The notes under the pieces are model-generated. The model was not told where the DNA came from, ran no database searches, and saw only the letters and a list, made by a program, of their open reading frames with translations. Position numbers and translations under genes: made by a program. DNA of 64,000 bases from Roseateles subflavus (GTDB taxonomy: Bacteria; Pseudomonadota; Gammaproteobacteria; Burkholderiales; Burkholderiaceae_C). Below, piece by piece: positions 9,310-19,509 of this stretch. Location: the NCBI RefSeq assembly GCF_030285365.1, contig NZ_JASVDS010000001.1:992001-1056000 (forward strand), in the 5' to 3' direction. Within the stretch, counting starts at the first letter, position 1. Each line of letters opens with the position of its first letter.

Positions 9310-12300
9310 TCAGCCCAGCTGATGCCGGCGCTTCACCAGGTCCACGACGGGCGAGTAATTGCTGGCCTCCAAGGTGGCCTTTCCGCGTGGCATGACCTTG
9401 TCAGCCAGGGTGTTCAAGGCGTCCGCCAGGTGGACGGTGAAGGTGCCGATGTCCTGCAGCTGCTGCGTCGTGGTCTGGCCGCATTCCACCGGACCAATCT
9501 CAGCCACAAGTGCCTTGAGCTCTGCCAGGGTCGCCTTCCAGTGCTGCACATGACGCAGCCGATCCGCCAGCTTTCCGATGCCGGCATCCTCCAATACCAC
9601 GGGAACGACCCGATCGGCGAACTGGGCTGGATCGCGCTGAGCGCGTTCCCACACAAAACCGAGTTCACGCATGCAGTCGACGCTGCGCATGTAGCGGGCA
9701 CTCAGCACGACGAGGACGCACAGCCCGCGACCGATCTCCTCCTCGAAGCGTCGAATGCTGTCGCCAGTACGCATCACCTCCTTGTCGCGGTGCACCTCGA
9801 CCCAGGGAGCCAGGGCCTTCTGGAGTCCATCCACAGTGGCGTCGCTGTCGCCGCCCCAGGCATAGGACACGTAGACCACGGGCTTGTTACGGGTTGCCGT
9901 GGTGCCTGGCGGCAGGGCGGCGGGCATGACTACAGGGGTGTTCGTGGTTGGTTTGTCCATCGGGTCCTTGCTGTTGCGCTCCTCATCCAGCGGTGGCCTG
10001 GCTTGGGGCTCGCCGCTGATCCATGCGAGTTCGGGAGGCCTTCCAATCCGCACCCGGTCCAGCAGATGCGAGACTAGCTGCCGCAGGTAGTCTCCTGCCT
10101 GCGGCCCAGCAGCCTGCAGCACCACACGCCCATGCCTGACCCCCGCGGCGGCCGGCTCGCAGTCCATGCGCAGCAGCGCCTGCGCCTTTGCGTCGAAAAG
10201 GCAGCAGCCATGGCGCCAGTACACCGCATTCATGCCGGCCATGCCGCCGATTTCTGCCAGCAAGGTCCGCTGCAGTCCCGCGTGCAGGAAAGGGTAGATC
10301 AGGTGCAGCTCCGCATCCGGCCGGGCACCGCGCCAGACACTGTCTTCGGCGGCGGCTACGGCCGCGCGCTCCTGCAGGCAGTCGGGGGCGATGTACTCGC
10401 CATCCGACAGACTGAAGCACACGCGGCAGGACTCCATGAGGCTGAGGAAGTGGGCCTGTTCCGCCTGGTTGAAGTGCCCTTCCCAGAGCAGACTTTCCAG
10501 CAGCTCCGGCGTGAAGCGCCCACCCTGGCGACGCAGGACAGGCAGCACCTTGTCCCGGTGCAGCAACGCATAGACGCCCTCCAGCGCCCAGGCCTGGTCC
10601 AGGATCAGGGCGCTGTCGAAGACAGCTTCGCGCCAGAACACCTGGCCGGACTGGTGGAGGTAGGTCAGCAGCGTTGTCGGGGCGCGCACGCCATGAGCCG
10701 CGCATAGCGCCTGGTAGTCCGCCAGGGACATCACCTTCCGGGTCCGGGCATGCTCGCGCAGGACCTTGCCCAGCGCGACCCAGTTCCTGGGGATGAGTTC
10801 CTCGCCATAGCGCTCGGCCAGGAGCTTGGCGGCCGATCGCAGGTCCAGCACCAGGCGCTCGGTGCCGTCTTCGCTCCTTGCACTGCAGCTGCTGCGTCGC
10901 AGCCACCGGAAGCCATGCTCGGGGGGGATGGGGGCTTCCACGACGGCCGATTCTTCGTCGCACTGGGCCTGTGCCACGATCGTGGGTGCCTCAGGTCCCG
11001 CCATGGACTGGACATAGTCGAGCCAGTAGGACAGGCGGTGCGAGGGCAGGCACAGGCCGCCGTCCCAGACCTCCTTCTCGTTTTCCAGCGCCGGATGCCA
11101 CAACAGCAGGTACATGGCCCGTGCGTCGAGGAAGAGGCTGTGCGTGCCGAGGAAGAGATCCTGGCCGCCGAAGTCCCACAGCTGCACGGTCTGCTGCGGG
11201 CGGCCGGCCGAGATGGGCAGCTCAAAGCGCTGCAGGACCACGCCGTGGGTGCTGGGCACCTCGGGGTCAAAAGGCTGGCCGCACAGGCGTCGCGAGACCT
11301 GGGTCTTGCCGATGCGGCCGTTGCCCAGCACGAAGAGCTTGACTTCGTCGATGGGGATGCTGCCGTGCTCGGCCAGGTCGTCCATCCAGCCCATCATGCG
11401 CTCCAGCAGGGAGTCATGGGCCTCGCTGGACAGGAGGTCGCCCGGCAGGCCCTGAAGCGTGCTGGCCACCAGTGTCGACAGTTGCGGCCAGAAGGTCCAG
11501 CACGTCGATGCCAGCAATCCCGCCGTCGGTGTTCCTAAAAGATGGAGCGCCCGCAGGTTCTGAAGCGTCGTCAGAGGGGTGAGGTCCTGCAGCGCGGCGC
11601 AATTGGTCAAGTCGAGGAACTCGAGCTGGGTCAGTTGCGACAGCGCTCCCACATCCTGGACCGCGGCACATTGCGCCAGTGCCAATGTCGACAAGCTGTG
11701 CAGGCCGGCCAACGGCGCCAGATGCCGGATGGCAGGGCAGTCACGAAGCACCAGCATGCGGAGTCGGCTCAGTTGGCTGAGTGCGGACAGGTCCTCGATG
11801 GCCTTGCAGCCCGACAGATTCAGCTCCGTAAGCTGCTCCAGTCCGGCAAGGCTGGCAATGTCGCTGAGCTGGCGGCAGTTGCGCAGCTCAAGTGCTTCCA
11901 GCTGTGTCATGCCTGCCAGCGCCGACAGGTCCTGGACAGCAGTGCACCCAGTCAGGTCCAGCTGCTGCAAGCGGGTCAGGCCGGCCAGCGCAGTCAGGTC
12001 GCGCAGGGTGCCGTTCCACCCCAGATCCAGGCTCTGGAGTTCCGTGGCCTGCGTGAGCGGAGATAGATCCAAAAGCGATGTACAGCCTGACAAATCCAGG
12101 GATCTCAGCTGTGTCAACGCTGCTAGCGCCGAGAGGTCCTTAAGCCTGGGGCACCAGGTCAACTGTAGACTGTGGAGCGCCGTGAACAGCCTCAGCACCG
12201 ACACGTCCCGGAGTGATTCGAAACCGCGAATGTTGAGTCCCTGCAATTGCTTCAAGGGGGTCAACGCAGACAGATCCTCAAGCTCATCGAAGTTCTGCAG

Positions 12301-13350
12301 AGTGAGTGACGTCAGCTGAGGCAGCTTCGCCAATGTCTGAACGTCTCGAAGCAGTGCTGAACCGCACAAGTGCAGGGCCTGCAGTTGATCAAGTCCTGCG
12401 ATCGGGGACAGGTCCCGAATCGAGGGGCAGCGGTTCACAGTCAGCGACTGCAGCTGGGTCAGCTGGGCAAGCGGGCCGAGGTCCCGGATACCCTTGCATC
12501 GTTGCAGTGCCAGAGACCGCAGCTGGGCCAGCCCAGCGAGCGCGGTGAGGTCCTGAAGCCCCTCGCATTCGCCCAATTGCAGCGAACTCAGCTGCCGCAG
12601 CTCCGCAAGCGCTGACAAGTCGCGGATCTTCTGGCACCCGCTCAAGTCCAGCTCCTGGAGCTGCGGCATCCTGGTCAGGGCCCCCAGGCCCTCAAGCGAC
12701 ATGCACCAGCTCAAGTCCAGCTCCTGGAGCTGCGGAAAATCAATGCAAGACAGGTGGCTGATGCATGAAACGGAGCCACCCAGGACGAAGGTCCGAAGCT
12801 GTGGCAAGCGGGCCAGGGCAGACAGATCCAGCTCTCTTGCGCGGGCGCTCAGCTGCAGCGTCTGCAACGCCGACAAATCGGCGAAGAAGGACAGGTCCCG
12901 GAATGCCGCGCTTTGGGTCGCCGCCAATTCCTCGAGTCGAGGCAGGCAAGCGAGTGCGGCCAGGTCCTGTACTCCAAGGCAATTGCTTAAGTTCAGCTGG
13001 CGCAACGTCTTCAGATTGGCCAAGGCCGAGAGGTCCTTGAGGTTCTCGCATCCCTGCAGATCCAGCCCTTCCAGGGCGGGAATCCCGGCGAGTGCATCGA
13101 ACTTGCCGAGGCGGCTGCAGCTTTGCAAGCGCAGCTGCTGCAGGGCATGGAATTCGTCCAGCCGCGGCAACTCGAGCAGCACCTCGCAATGACTCAAGTC
13201 CAGCTCCAGCAGCTGCGGCGCCAGCTGCTGGAAGCTCTCCGGCAGCCTGTCGATGCGCAGGGCTCCCAGCGACAGCTTGGTCGCTCCGGTGTCCAGGGCC
13301 TGTCGAATCCGTTCTTCCGCGATGGCATGCGCCAGCTCGTGCCTTGGCAT
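9310..13350 (-). CDS. LRR–Roc–COR–TIR protein (bacterial Roco with TIR effector), candidate immune sensor
   Basis: A 1346-residue cytoplasmic multidomain protein with no signal peptide. Residues about 25–620 hold some 25 leucine-rich repeats of 23 residues (consensus LxxLxxLxLsxCxxlxDLsaL). Residues about 668–850 are a Roc GTPase: P-loop GNGRIGKT at 676–683, switch-II WDFGGQ at 725–730, and a degenerate G4 (AQCD). A COR module follows (about 860–1100, from IPRNWVALGKVL). After a Pro/Thr-rich linker comes a TIR domain (about 1156–1300), opening KPVVYVSYAWGG. The CMRE motif places its Glu at 1229, where NADase TIRs carry the catalytic acid. The start follows AGGGGATCCC. By analogy with NLR and Avs proteins, LRRs could sense, Roc-COR switch and TIR deplete NAD or signal. 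The antiphage role is inference. The LRR half looks lower in GC than its neighbours. Confidence 0.9.
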   Translation of the reverse strand: MPRHELAHAIAEERIRQALDTGATKLSLGALRIDRLPESFQQLAPQLLELDLSHCEVLLELPRLDEFHALQQLRLQSCSRLGKFDALAGIPALEGLDLQGCENLKDLSALANLKTLRQLNLSNCLGVQDLAALACLPRLEELAATQSAAFRDLSFFADLSALQTLQLSARARELDLSALARLPQLRTFVLGGSVSCISHLSCIDFPQLQELDLSWCMSLEGLGALTRMPQLQELDLSGCQKIRDLSALAELRQLSSLQLGECEGLQDLTALAGLAQLRSLALQRCKGIRDLGPLAQLTQLQSLTVNRCPSIRDLSPIAGLDQLQALHLCGSALLRDVQTLAKLPQLTSLTLQNFDELEDLSALTPLKQLQGLNIRGFESLRDVSVLRLFTALHSLQLTWCPRLKDLSALAALTQLRSLDLSGCTSLLDLSPLTQATELQSLDLGWNGTLRDLTALAGLTRLQQLDLTGCTAVQDLSALAGMTQLEALELRNCRQLSDIASLAGLEQLTELNLSGCKAIEDLSALSQLSRLRMLVLRDCPAIRHLAPLAGLHSLSTLALAQCAAVQDVGALSQLTQLEFLDLTNCAALQDLTPLTTLQNLRALHLLGTPTAGLLASTCWTFWPQLSTLVASTLQGLPGDLLSSEAHDSLLERMMGWMDDLAEHGSIPIDEVKLFVLGNGRIGKTQVSRRLCGQPFDPEVPSTHGVVLQRFELPISAGRPQQTVQLWDFGGQDLFLGTHSLFLDARAMYLLLWHPALENEKEVWDGGLCLPSHRLSYWLDYVQSMAGPEAPTIVAQAQCDEESAVVEAPIPPEHGFRWLRRSSCSARSEDGTERLVLDLRSAAKLLAERYGEELIPRNWVALGKVLREHARTRKVMSLADYQALCAAHGVRAPTTLLTYLHQSGQVFWREAVFDSALILDQAWALEGVYALLHRDKVLPVLRRQGGRFTPELLESLLWEGHFNQAEQAHFLSLMESCRVCFSLSDGEYIAPDCLQERAAVAAAEDSVWRGARPDAELHLIYPFLHAGLQRTLLAEIGGMAGMNAVYWRHGCCLFDAKAQALLRMDCEPAAAGVRHGRVVLQAAGPQAGDYLRQLVSHLLDRVRIGRPPELAWISGEPQARPPLDEERNSKDPMDKPTTNTPVVMPAALPPGTTATRNKPVVYVSYAWGGDSDATVDGLQKALAPWVEVHRDKEVMRTGDSIRRFEEEIGRGLCVLVVLSARYMRSVDCMRELGFVWERAQRDPAQFADRVVPVVLEDAGIGKLADRLRHVQHWKATLAELKALVAEIGPVECGQTTTQQLQDIGTFTVHLADALNTLADKVMPRGKATLEASNYSPVVDLVKRRHQLG

Positions 13351-13572
13351 GGGATCCCCTGTTTATGTCTGGTTATGGGCAGTGACCGGGGGATTGTGCC
13401 GACGGAATCCAGGGTGCCGCCGCAGTCCCCGGCAATCGTTGTCTCCGATACCACATCGCGGGGTCGGCGACGGCCTGCCTGGCGAGTGCGAAGGAAGGCC
13501 CTGGCGGGCCGTCGGCGATGCGTTGTGGCTGCCTGCGATAGAGTCCGGGCTCATTCAACAGGGGAGGAGCGC

Positions 13573-14598
13573 ATGACAACAAGATCGCCCATCAACGCCC
13601 TGAAAGGCCGCCTCGTGGCGGCCCTTTTTATGTCCGGCGCACTGGCCGGCGCCGCCCTGGCCCAGACGGACAGCACGCCGCCCTCGGCGGCGCAGTCGCT
13701 GAGCTGCCTCAAGCCGCCCTCGGCGACCCTCAGCTATCCGGAGAAGCACCGCCTCGACCGCACCTGCGGCTTCATACGCTTGCACTTCAGCAAGCCGGAC
13801 GCTGAGCCGCGCGTCGAGGAGCTGTCCAACACGGCGCGCGAGGACATGCAGGACCTGGTCTACTGCCATGTCGGCGCCTACCGCCTGCCCTGCCAGCAGC
13901 CCCAGGACGGCACGGTGAGTGCCGTGCAGGAGTTCCAGTTCGACAACTCGATGTTGGATGAGGCGCCGGTGCCCGAGGACGCGGCGCCGAGTGCCGCGCT
14001 GTGCATCGTGATGCCCCGGCGCGACCCGGATCGCCTGGACACGCTGACCCGCGAGATGCACCACGTGATGGCCGAGGCCACCTTCACGGGCGACGGGACG
14101 CAGGCGCCCGAGGTGAAGCTGGTCTACTCCTCCGGCAACAAGCGCCTGGAGGCCGCCGTCATCGAGCGCGTGCAGGCCTACCGCATGCCCTGCCGCACCG
14201 GGCAGGAGAAGCCGCAGACCATGGAGCTGCGCTTCACCTTCGTGCCGTACGGGCACCGCCAGACGGTGCTCAAGCGCGAGGCCTTCGCCCTGGCCGAGTT
14301 CCTGGGCTTCATGCAGGGCGCGCAGCAGCTGCAGGCCTACTTCGACTTCAGCACGATGAACTGCCTGTTCAAGCTGCACTTCACGAACTTCGGCCCGGCC
14401 CGGCCGAACCGGGTCCGGGAAGTCGGCGCCCATGACCCCAACCGCACGGTCTTCCTGAAGTGGCTGGGCGAGCGCCAGATCGCCTTCGCGTCGGACCGGC
14501 AGGCCAACGAGCTGTTCGGGACCACCCTGCAGGTCGAGGTGCCCTGCGGCAAGCTGGACCTCGCGCCTGCGGCCGCCGCCGCGGCGCCGGGATCCTGA
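13573..14598 (+). CDS. Exported protein with two TonB-C-like modules, function unknown
   Basis: A 341-residue protein. The ATG at 13573 follows GGGGAGGAGC, and a signal peptide ends at GAALAQ. Two segments look like the TonB C-terminal fold. The clearer one runs from APEVKLVYSSGN through LEAAVIERVQAYRMPC to MELRFTFVPYG. The other runs from IRLHFSKPD through VYCHVGAYRLPCQQ. Both carry an RxPC Cys at the position of the usual 'RFxPA', so each copy may make a disulfide. There is no N-terminal TonB membrane anchor, so it is not an ordinary TonB. A terminator-like hairpin lies in the signal-peptide codons. It is divergent from the Roco gene and followed by a PEP-CTERM gene. Confidence 0.75.
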   Translation: MTTRSPINALKGRLVAALFMSGALAGAALAQTDSTPPSAAQSLSCLKPPSATLSYPEKHRLDRTCGFIRLHFSKPDAEPRVEELSNTAREDMQDLVYCHVGAYRLPCQQPQDGTVSAVQEFQFDNSMLDEAPVPEDAAPSAALCIVMPRRDPDRLDTLTREMHHVMAEATFTGDGTQAPEVKLVYSSGNKRLEAAVIERVQAYRMPCRTGQEKPQTMELRFTFVPYGHRQTVLKREAFALAEFLGFMQGAQQLQAYFDFSTMNCLFKLHFTNFGPARPNRVREVGAHDPNRTVFLKWLGERQIAFASDRQANELFGTTLQVEVPCGKLDLAPAAAAAAPGS

Positions 14599-14686
14599 GC
14601 CGGAGGGCGGGCGAGCCCCCTCACGCCGCCGCCCGCAGGCGTGCTACAAGGCCACGGCGTGGCGCCCCCAGGGCGCCCGTCAATAG

Positions 14687-16585
<1,899 letters not shown>

Positions 16586-16607
16586 ATCCGGCGCGCTCCC
16601 GCTGCAG

Positions 16608-16631
16608 AACCCCGCCACGGCGGGGTTTTTT
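16608..16631 (+). terminator. Intrinsic terminator of gap
   Basis: AACCCCGC–CACG–GCGGGGTT stem running into six T, 23 bp after the stop. Confidence 0.9.
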
Positions 16632-16723
16632 CATGTCTGGGCGCCGGGCAAGCACGAGGCCGCGGTCTTGGCCCTGCGTGTTTTGCCTAGCGATTCTTTA
16701 CGTCCGTGCCGCGTGCAAATCCC

Positions 16724-16729
16724 TACACT
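16724..16729 (+). promoter_or_regulatory. Candidate -10 box for the S8 protease gene
   Basis: TACACT followed by GCCGGGC, 37 bp before the start codon; same pattern as at 35940 and 48067. Confidence 0.4.
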
Positions 16730-16766
16730 GCCGGGCATTGAACCGACCTGCACCGGAGCCTTTCCC

Positions 16767-18512
16767 ATGTCTCTCCCCACCCGCCTGCGCCCACTTGCCC
16801 TGGGCCTGCTGATGGCCGCCCTGGCCGCTCCCCTGGGCCTGCAGGCCCAATCCGGCACCGGCACCGGCGCGAGCGCCACCGCCGAGCCTGTCGGGCGTGT
16901 CATCGTCCGCTTCAAGGCCGGCGCGCAGAGCGTGCGGGCCCAGGCCCTGAGCGCCCGCACGGATGTCGCCACGGCGCGGCAGATCGCCCGCGTCCGCGCG
17001 GAAGGCCTTGGCGGGCGGACCGGCCTGGCCCTGCGCGCCCATCACAGCCTGGACGAGCGCACGCAGGTGGTGCTGGCCAGGGGCCTGAGCTCCGACGCGC
17101 TGGCAGCGCGCCTGGGCAAGGACGCCGAGGTCGAGTTCGTCGCGGTGGACCAGCGCCGGCACCTGGCCGCGGTGCCGAACGATCCGCTGTATCCCCAGGT
17201 CAACCAGGCGCAGGGCAGCAATGGCCACGGCCAGTGGTACCTGATGGCGCCGGGCAAGGACCTCGTCTCCTCCATCAATGCCGAAGGGGCCTGGGATCTC
17301 AGCACCGGCAGCAGCAGCGTGGTGGTGGCGGTGCTCGACACGGGCGTGCGCTACGACCATCCGGATCTCGCCGGCAAGCTGCTGCCCGGCTACGACATGA
17401 TCGGCGCGAGCACGAATGACATCGACGCCCTGGCCGTGGCGAATGACGGCAACCGGGGGGACAGCGATGCCAGCGACCCGGGCGACTGGGTGAGCGACGC
17501 GGACATCGCCAGCGGCCTCATCAGCGGCTGCACCTACGATGACGTGAGCAACAGCTCCTGGCACGGCACCAAGGTGTCCGGGCTGATCGGCGCGGCCGGC
17601 AACAACGGCGTGGGCATTGCCGGCGTCTCCTGGAGCAGCAGGATCCTGCCCGTGCGCGTGCTGGGCAAGTGCGGCGGCTATGACTCCGACATCATGCTGG
17701 GCATGCGCTGGGCGGCCGGCATCACGGCGCCGGGTGTGCCGGCGAACCCCACGCCGGCCCGGGTGCTCAACATGAGCCTTGGCGGCAACGGCAGCTGCAG
17801 CGACGGCAGCAGCATCGCCAAGCTCTACACGGAGACCGTGGCCGAGGTCCGGGCCAAGGGGGCGGTGATCGTCGCGGCGGCCGGCAACTCGGCCGGCCTG
17901 GCGGTCGGCCTGCCGGCCAACTGCAGCGGCGTCATCGCGGTGGGAGGCCTGCGCCATGTGGGCACCAAGTCGGGCTTCTCGAGCGTGGGTCCCGAGGTCA
18001 CGCTCTCGGCGCCGGGCGGGAACTGCGTCCTGGCCGAAGGCCCCTGCCTGTATCCCATGCTCACGACCAGCAACACCGGCAAGCAGGGGCCGGAGGCCGC
18101 GGTCAATGCCTACACGAACAACGAGGTCACGATCGGGACCAGCTTCTCGGCGCCCCTGGTCGCGGGCTCGGTCGCGCTGCTCCTGTCCGTGCGTCCCGAC
18201 CTGACGCCGGACCAGGTGCGCCAGACCCTGGTGAGCACCGTCCGGCCCTTCCCCACCACCGGGGGTGGGTCCTCGGGTGACGCCAATCCGGCCGCCTGCA
18301 AGGCGCCGGACGGCACCCCCCAGTTCGAGTGCTACTGCACGACCAGCACCTGTGGCGCCGGCATGCTGGACGTGCAGGCGGCCCTGAAGAGCGTGGCGCC
18401 GACGCCGACCTCCAGCGGCGGTGGCGGCGGCGGCGGTGCCATGAGCCCGGTCTGGCTGCTGGCCCTGCTGGCCAGCGTGCCCTGGCTGCGCCGCGCACGG
18501 CGGCTGCGCTGA
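16767..18512 (+). CDS. Secreted S8 (subtilisin-like) serine protease with GlyGly-CTERM tail
   Basis: A 581-residue preproprotease. The start at 16767 has GGAG upstream, and a signal peptide ends at GLQAQ. An inhibitor-type propeptide of about 130 residues follows (GRVIVRFKAG). The catalytic triad is readable: Asp191 (AVLDTGVRYDHPDL), His266 (SSWHGTKVSG) and Ser459 (IGTSFSAPLVAG). Several Cys in the mature domain suggest disulfides. The C-terminus is a Gly run (SSGGGGGGGAMS), a hydrophobic helix and a basic RRARRLR tail, which is the GlyGly-CTERM signal processed by rhombosortase and tied to type II secretion. It is probably an extracellular protein-degrading enzyme, like the Xanthomonas protease family. 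Confidence 0.92.
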   Translation: MSLPTRLRPLALGLLMAALAAPLGLQAQSGTGTGASATAEPVGRVIVRFKAGAQSVRAQALSARTDVATARQIARVRAEGLGGRTGLALRAHHSLDERTQVVLARGLSSDALAARLGKDAEVEFVAVDQRRHLAAVPNDPLYPQVNQAQGSNGHGQWYLMAPGKDLVSSINAEGAWDLSTGSSSVVVAVLDTGVRYDHPDLAGKLLPGYDMIGASTNDIDALAVANDGNRGDSDASDPGDWVSDADIASGLISGCTYDDVSNSSWHGTKVSGLIGAAGNNGVGIAGVSWSSRILPVRVLGKCGGYDSDIMLGMRWAAGITAPGVPANPTPARVLNMSLGGNGSCSDGSSIAKLYTETVAEVRAKGAVIVAAAGNSAGLAVGLPANCSGVIAVGGLRHVGTKSGFSSVGPEVTLSAPGGNCVLAEGPCLYPMLTTSNTGKQGPEAAVNAYTNNEVTIGTSFSAPLVAGSVALLLSVRPDLTPDQVRQTLVSTVRPFPTTGGGSSGDANPAACKAPDGTPQFECYCTTSTCGAGMLDVQAALKSVAPTPTSSGGGGGGGAMSPVWLLALLASVPWLRRARRLR

Positions 18513-18535
18513 AGGCCACCGCGCCTGCTCATGCC

Positions 18536-18561
18536 GACAGGGCGCCCGCGGGCGCCCTGTC
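18536..18561. repeat. Perfect 26-bp palindrome after the S8 protease gene
   Basis: The arms GACAGGGCGCCCG and CGGGCGCCCTGTC abut with no spacer, 24 bp after the stop. There is no T-tract, so it may act as a factor-dependent or RNA-stabilising hairpin. The rest of the gap up to 18810 shows nothing recognisable. Confidence 0.6.
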
Positions 18562-18810
18562 TGCTTCTGGCCCACGCTGAGTCTGCCGCTGGCCCGGTGG
18601 CGGCGGCCCTGACGGTCTGCCGTCGGGGGTGGCAGGCCGAGGTGCCGTGGGGAGGGCGGAAGCGCCCGTGACGCCCGGGCCCGTCCACGCGATCCGAGGT
18701 CTCGTGCGGCATGCCCAAGCGCCCGGGGCGATGTGCGCATCGTCAGGCATCGAGGGGGCAGGGCGGACGCGGCCCGGCCTCACCGGGCACGGCCGGCACT
18801 CGCCTGTGGA

Positions 18811-19509
18811 TCAGCGGGCGCTGGAAGCGGCGCTGGCGGCTGCGCTGTCGGCGGTGGCAGGCGCCCCCGAGGCCGGGCAGGCCCGCCCTTCGCCCAGCTC
18901 CTTGATGCCGCGCAGCTTGCCCTGCGTCACGCCGTCCGCCTGGGCAAATCGCAGCACGTGCAGGCTGCTGGCGGCCTGGAGCTGCATCACCCGCAGGCCC
19001 TTGAGCGCGCGCTGGCTCATGGCCTCCAGGGCGGCCTCGGCGGCCTTCTCGCTGCCGTGGCGGGAGAGCACCATCGTCGGCACTTCTTCGGGGGGGCCGG
19101 CGAGGTACTCGAAGTTGATCCGCATGCGCTTGTAGGTCTCTTCCTTGCGCTGCTGGAAATCCTTGTTCGGGAAACGGATGGTCGCCACGGCCCACACGCC
19201 GGCCTGTTCGGCCCGCTGGTCCTGCCACTGCGAGGCGGCGATGCCGGCCTTGTCCAGCTGCGCCTGCACGCTGCGCAGGGCGTCGTCGCCCATCAGCGGG
19301 CCGAACTCGAGGCAGGCGCGCGCCTGGACGGACTTCGCCGCCTGCGCATTCAGGAGCTGGAGCTGCTCCGGCTGCACCTGCCGGGCGAGACGCGTCGGGT
19401 CGCTGTCGCCGCGAGCGCGCAGACCGGTGATGCTGTCGAGCCAGCCCTGGGTGAAGGCGAACACCAGGGCGTTCAGGAGCAGGGCGGCGATGAAGAGGAT
19501 TCTCAGCAT
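18811..19509 (-). CDS. SPOR-like inner-membrane-anchored protein downstream of birA
   Basis: A 232-residue protein with one N-terminal membrane helix (RILFIAALLLNALVFAF), no cleavage site and a periplasmic body. The central 70 residues have the look of a SPOR-type fold but no confident peptidoglycan-binding motif. The tail is Ala/Ser-rich. Its start overlaps the end of birA by 7 nt, so it is translated with it. In related genomes a protein like this follows birA, often after a type III pantothenate kinase gene that is missing here. The function is unknown. Confidence 0.75.
   Translation of the reverse strand: MLRILFIAALLLNALVFAFTQGWLDSITGLRARGDSDPTRLARQVQPEQLQLLNAQAAKSVQARACLEFGPLMGDDALRSVQAQLDKAGIAASQWQDQRAEQAGVWAVATIRFPNKDFQQRKEETYKRMRINFEYLAGPPEEVPTMVLSRHGSEKAAEAALEAMSQRALKGLRVMQLQAASSLHVLRFAQADGVTQGKLRGIKELGEGRACPASGAPATADSAAASAASSAR

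Noticed and set aside
11500-13290. Regular 69-bp periodicity first considered as a CRISPR or satellite array
   Set aside because: The period encodes in-frame leucine-rich repeats; there are no identical repeats with unrelated spacers.
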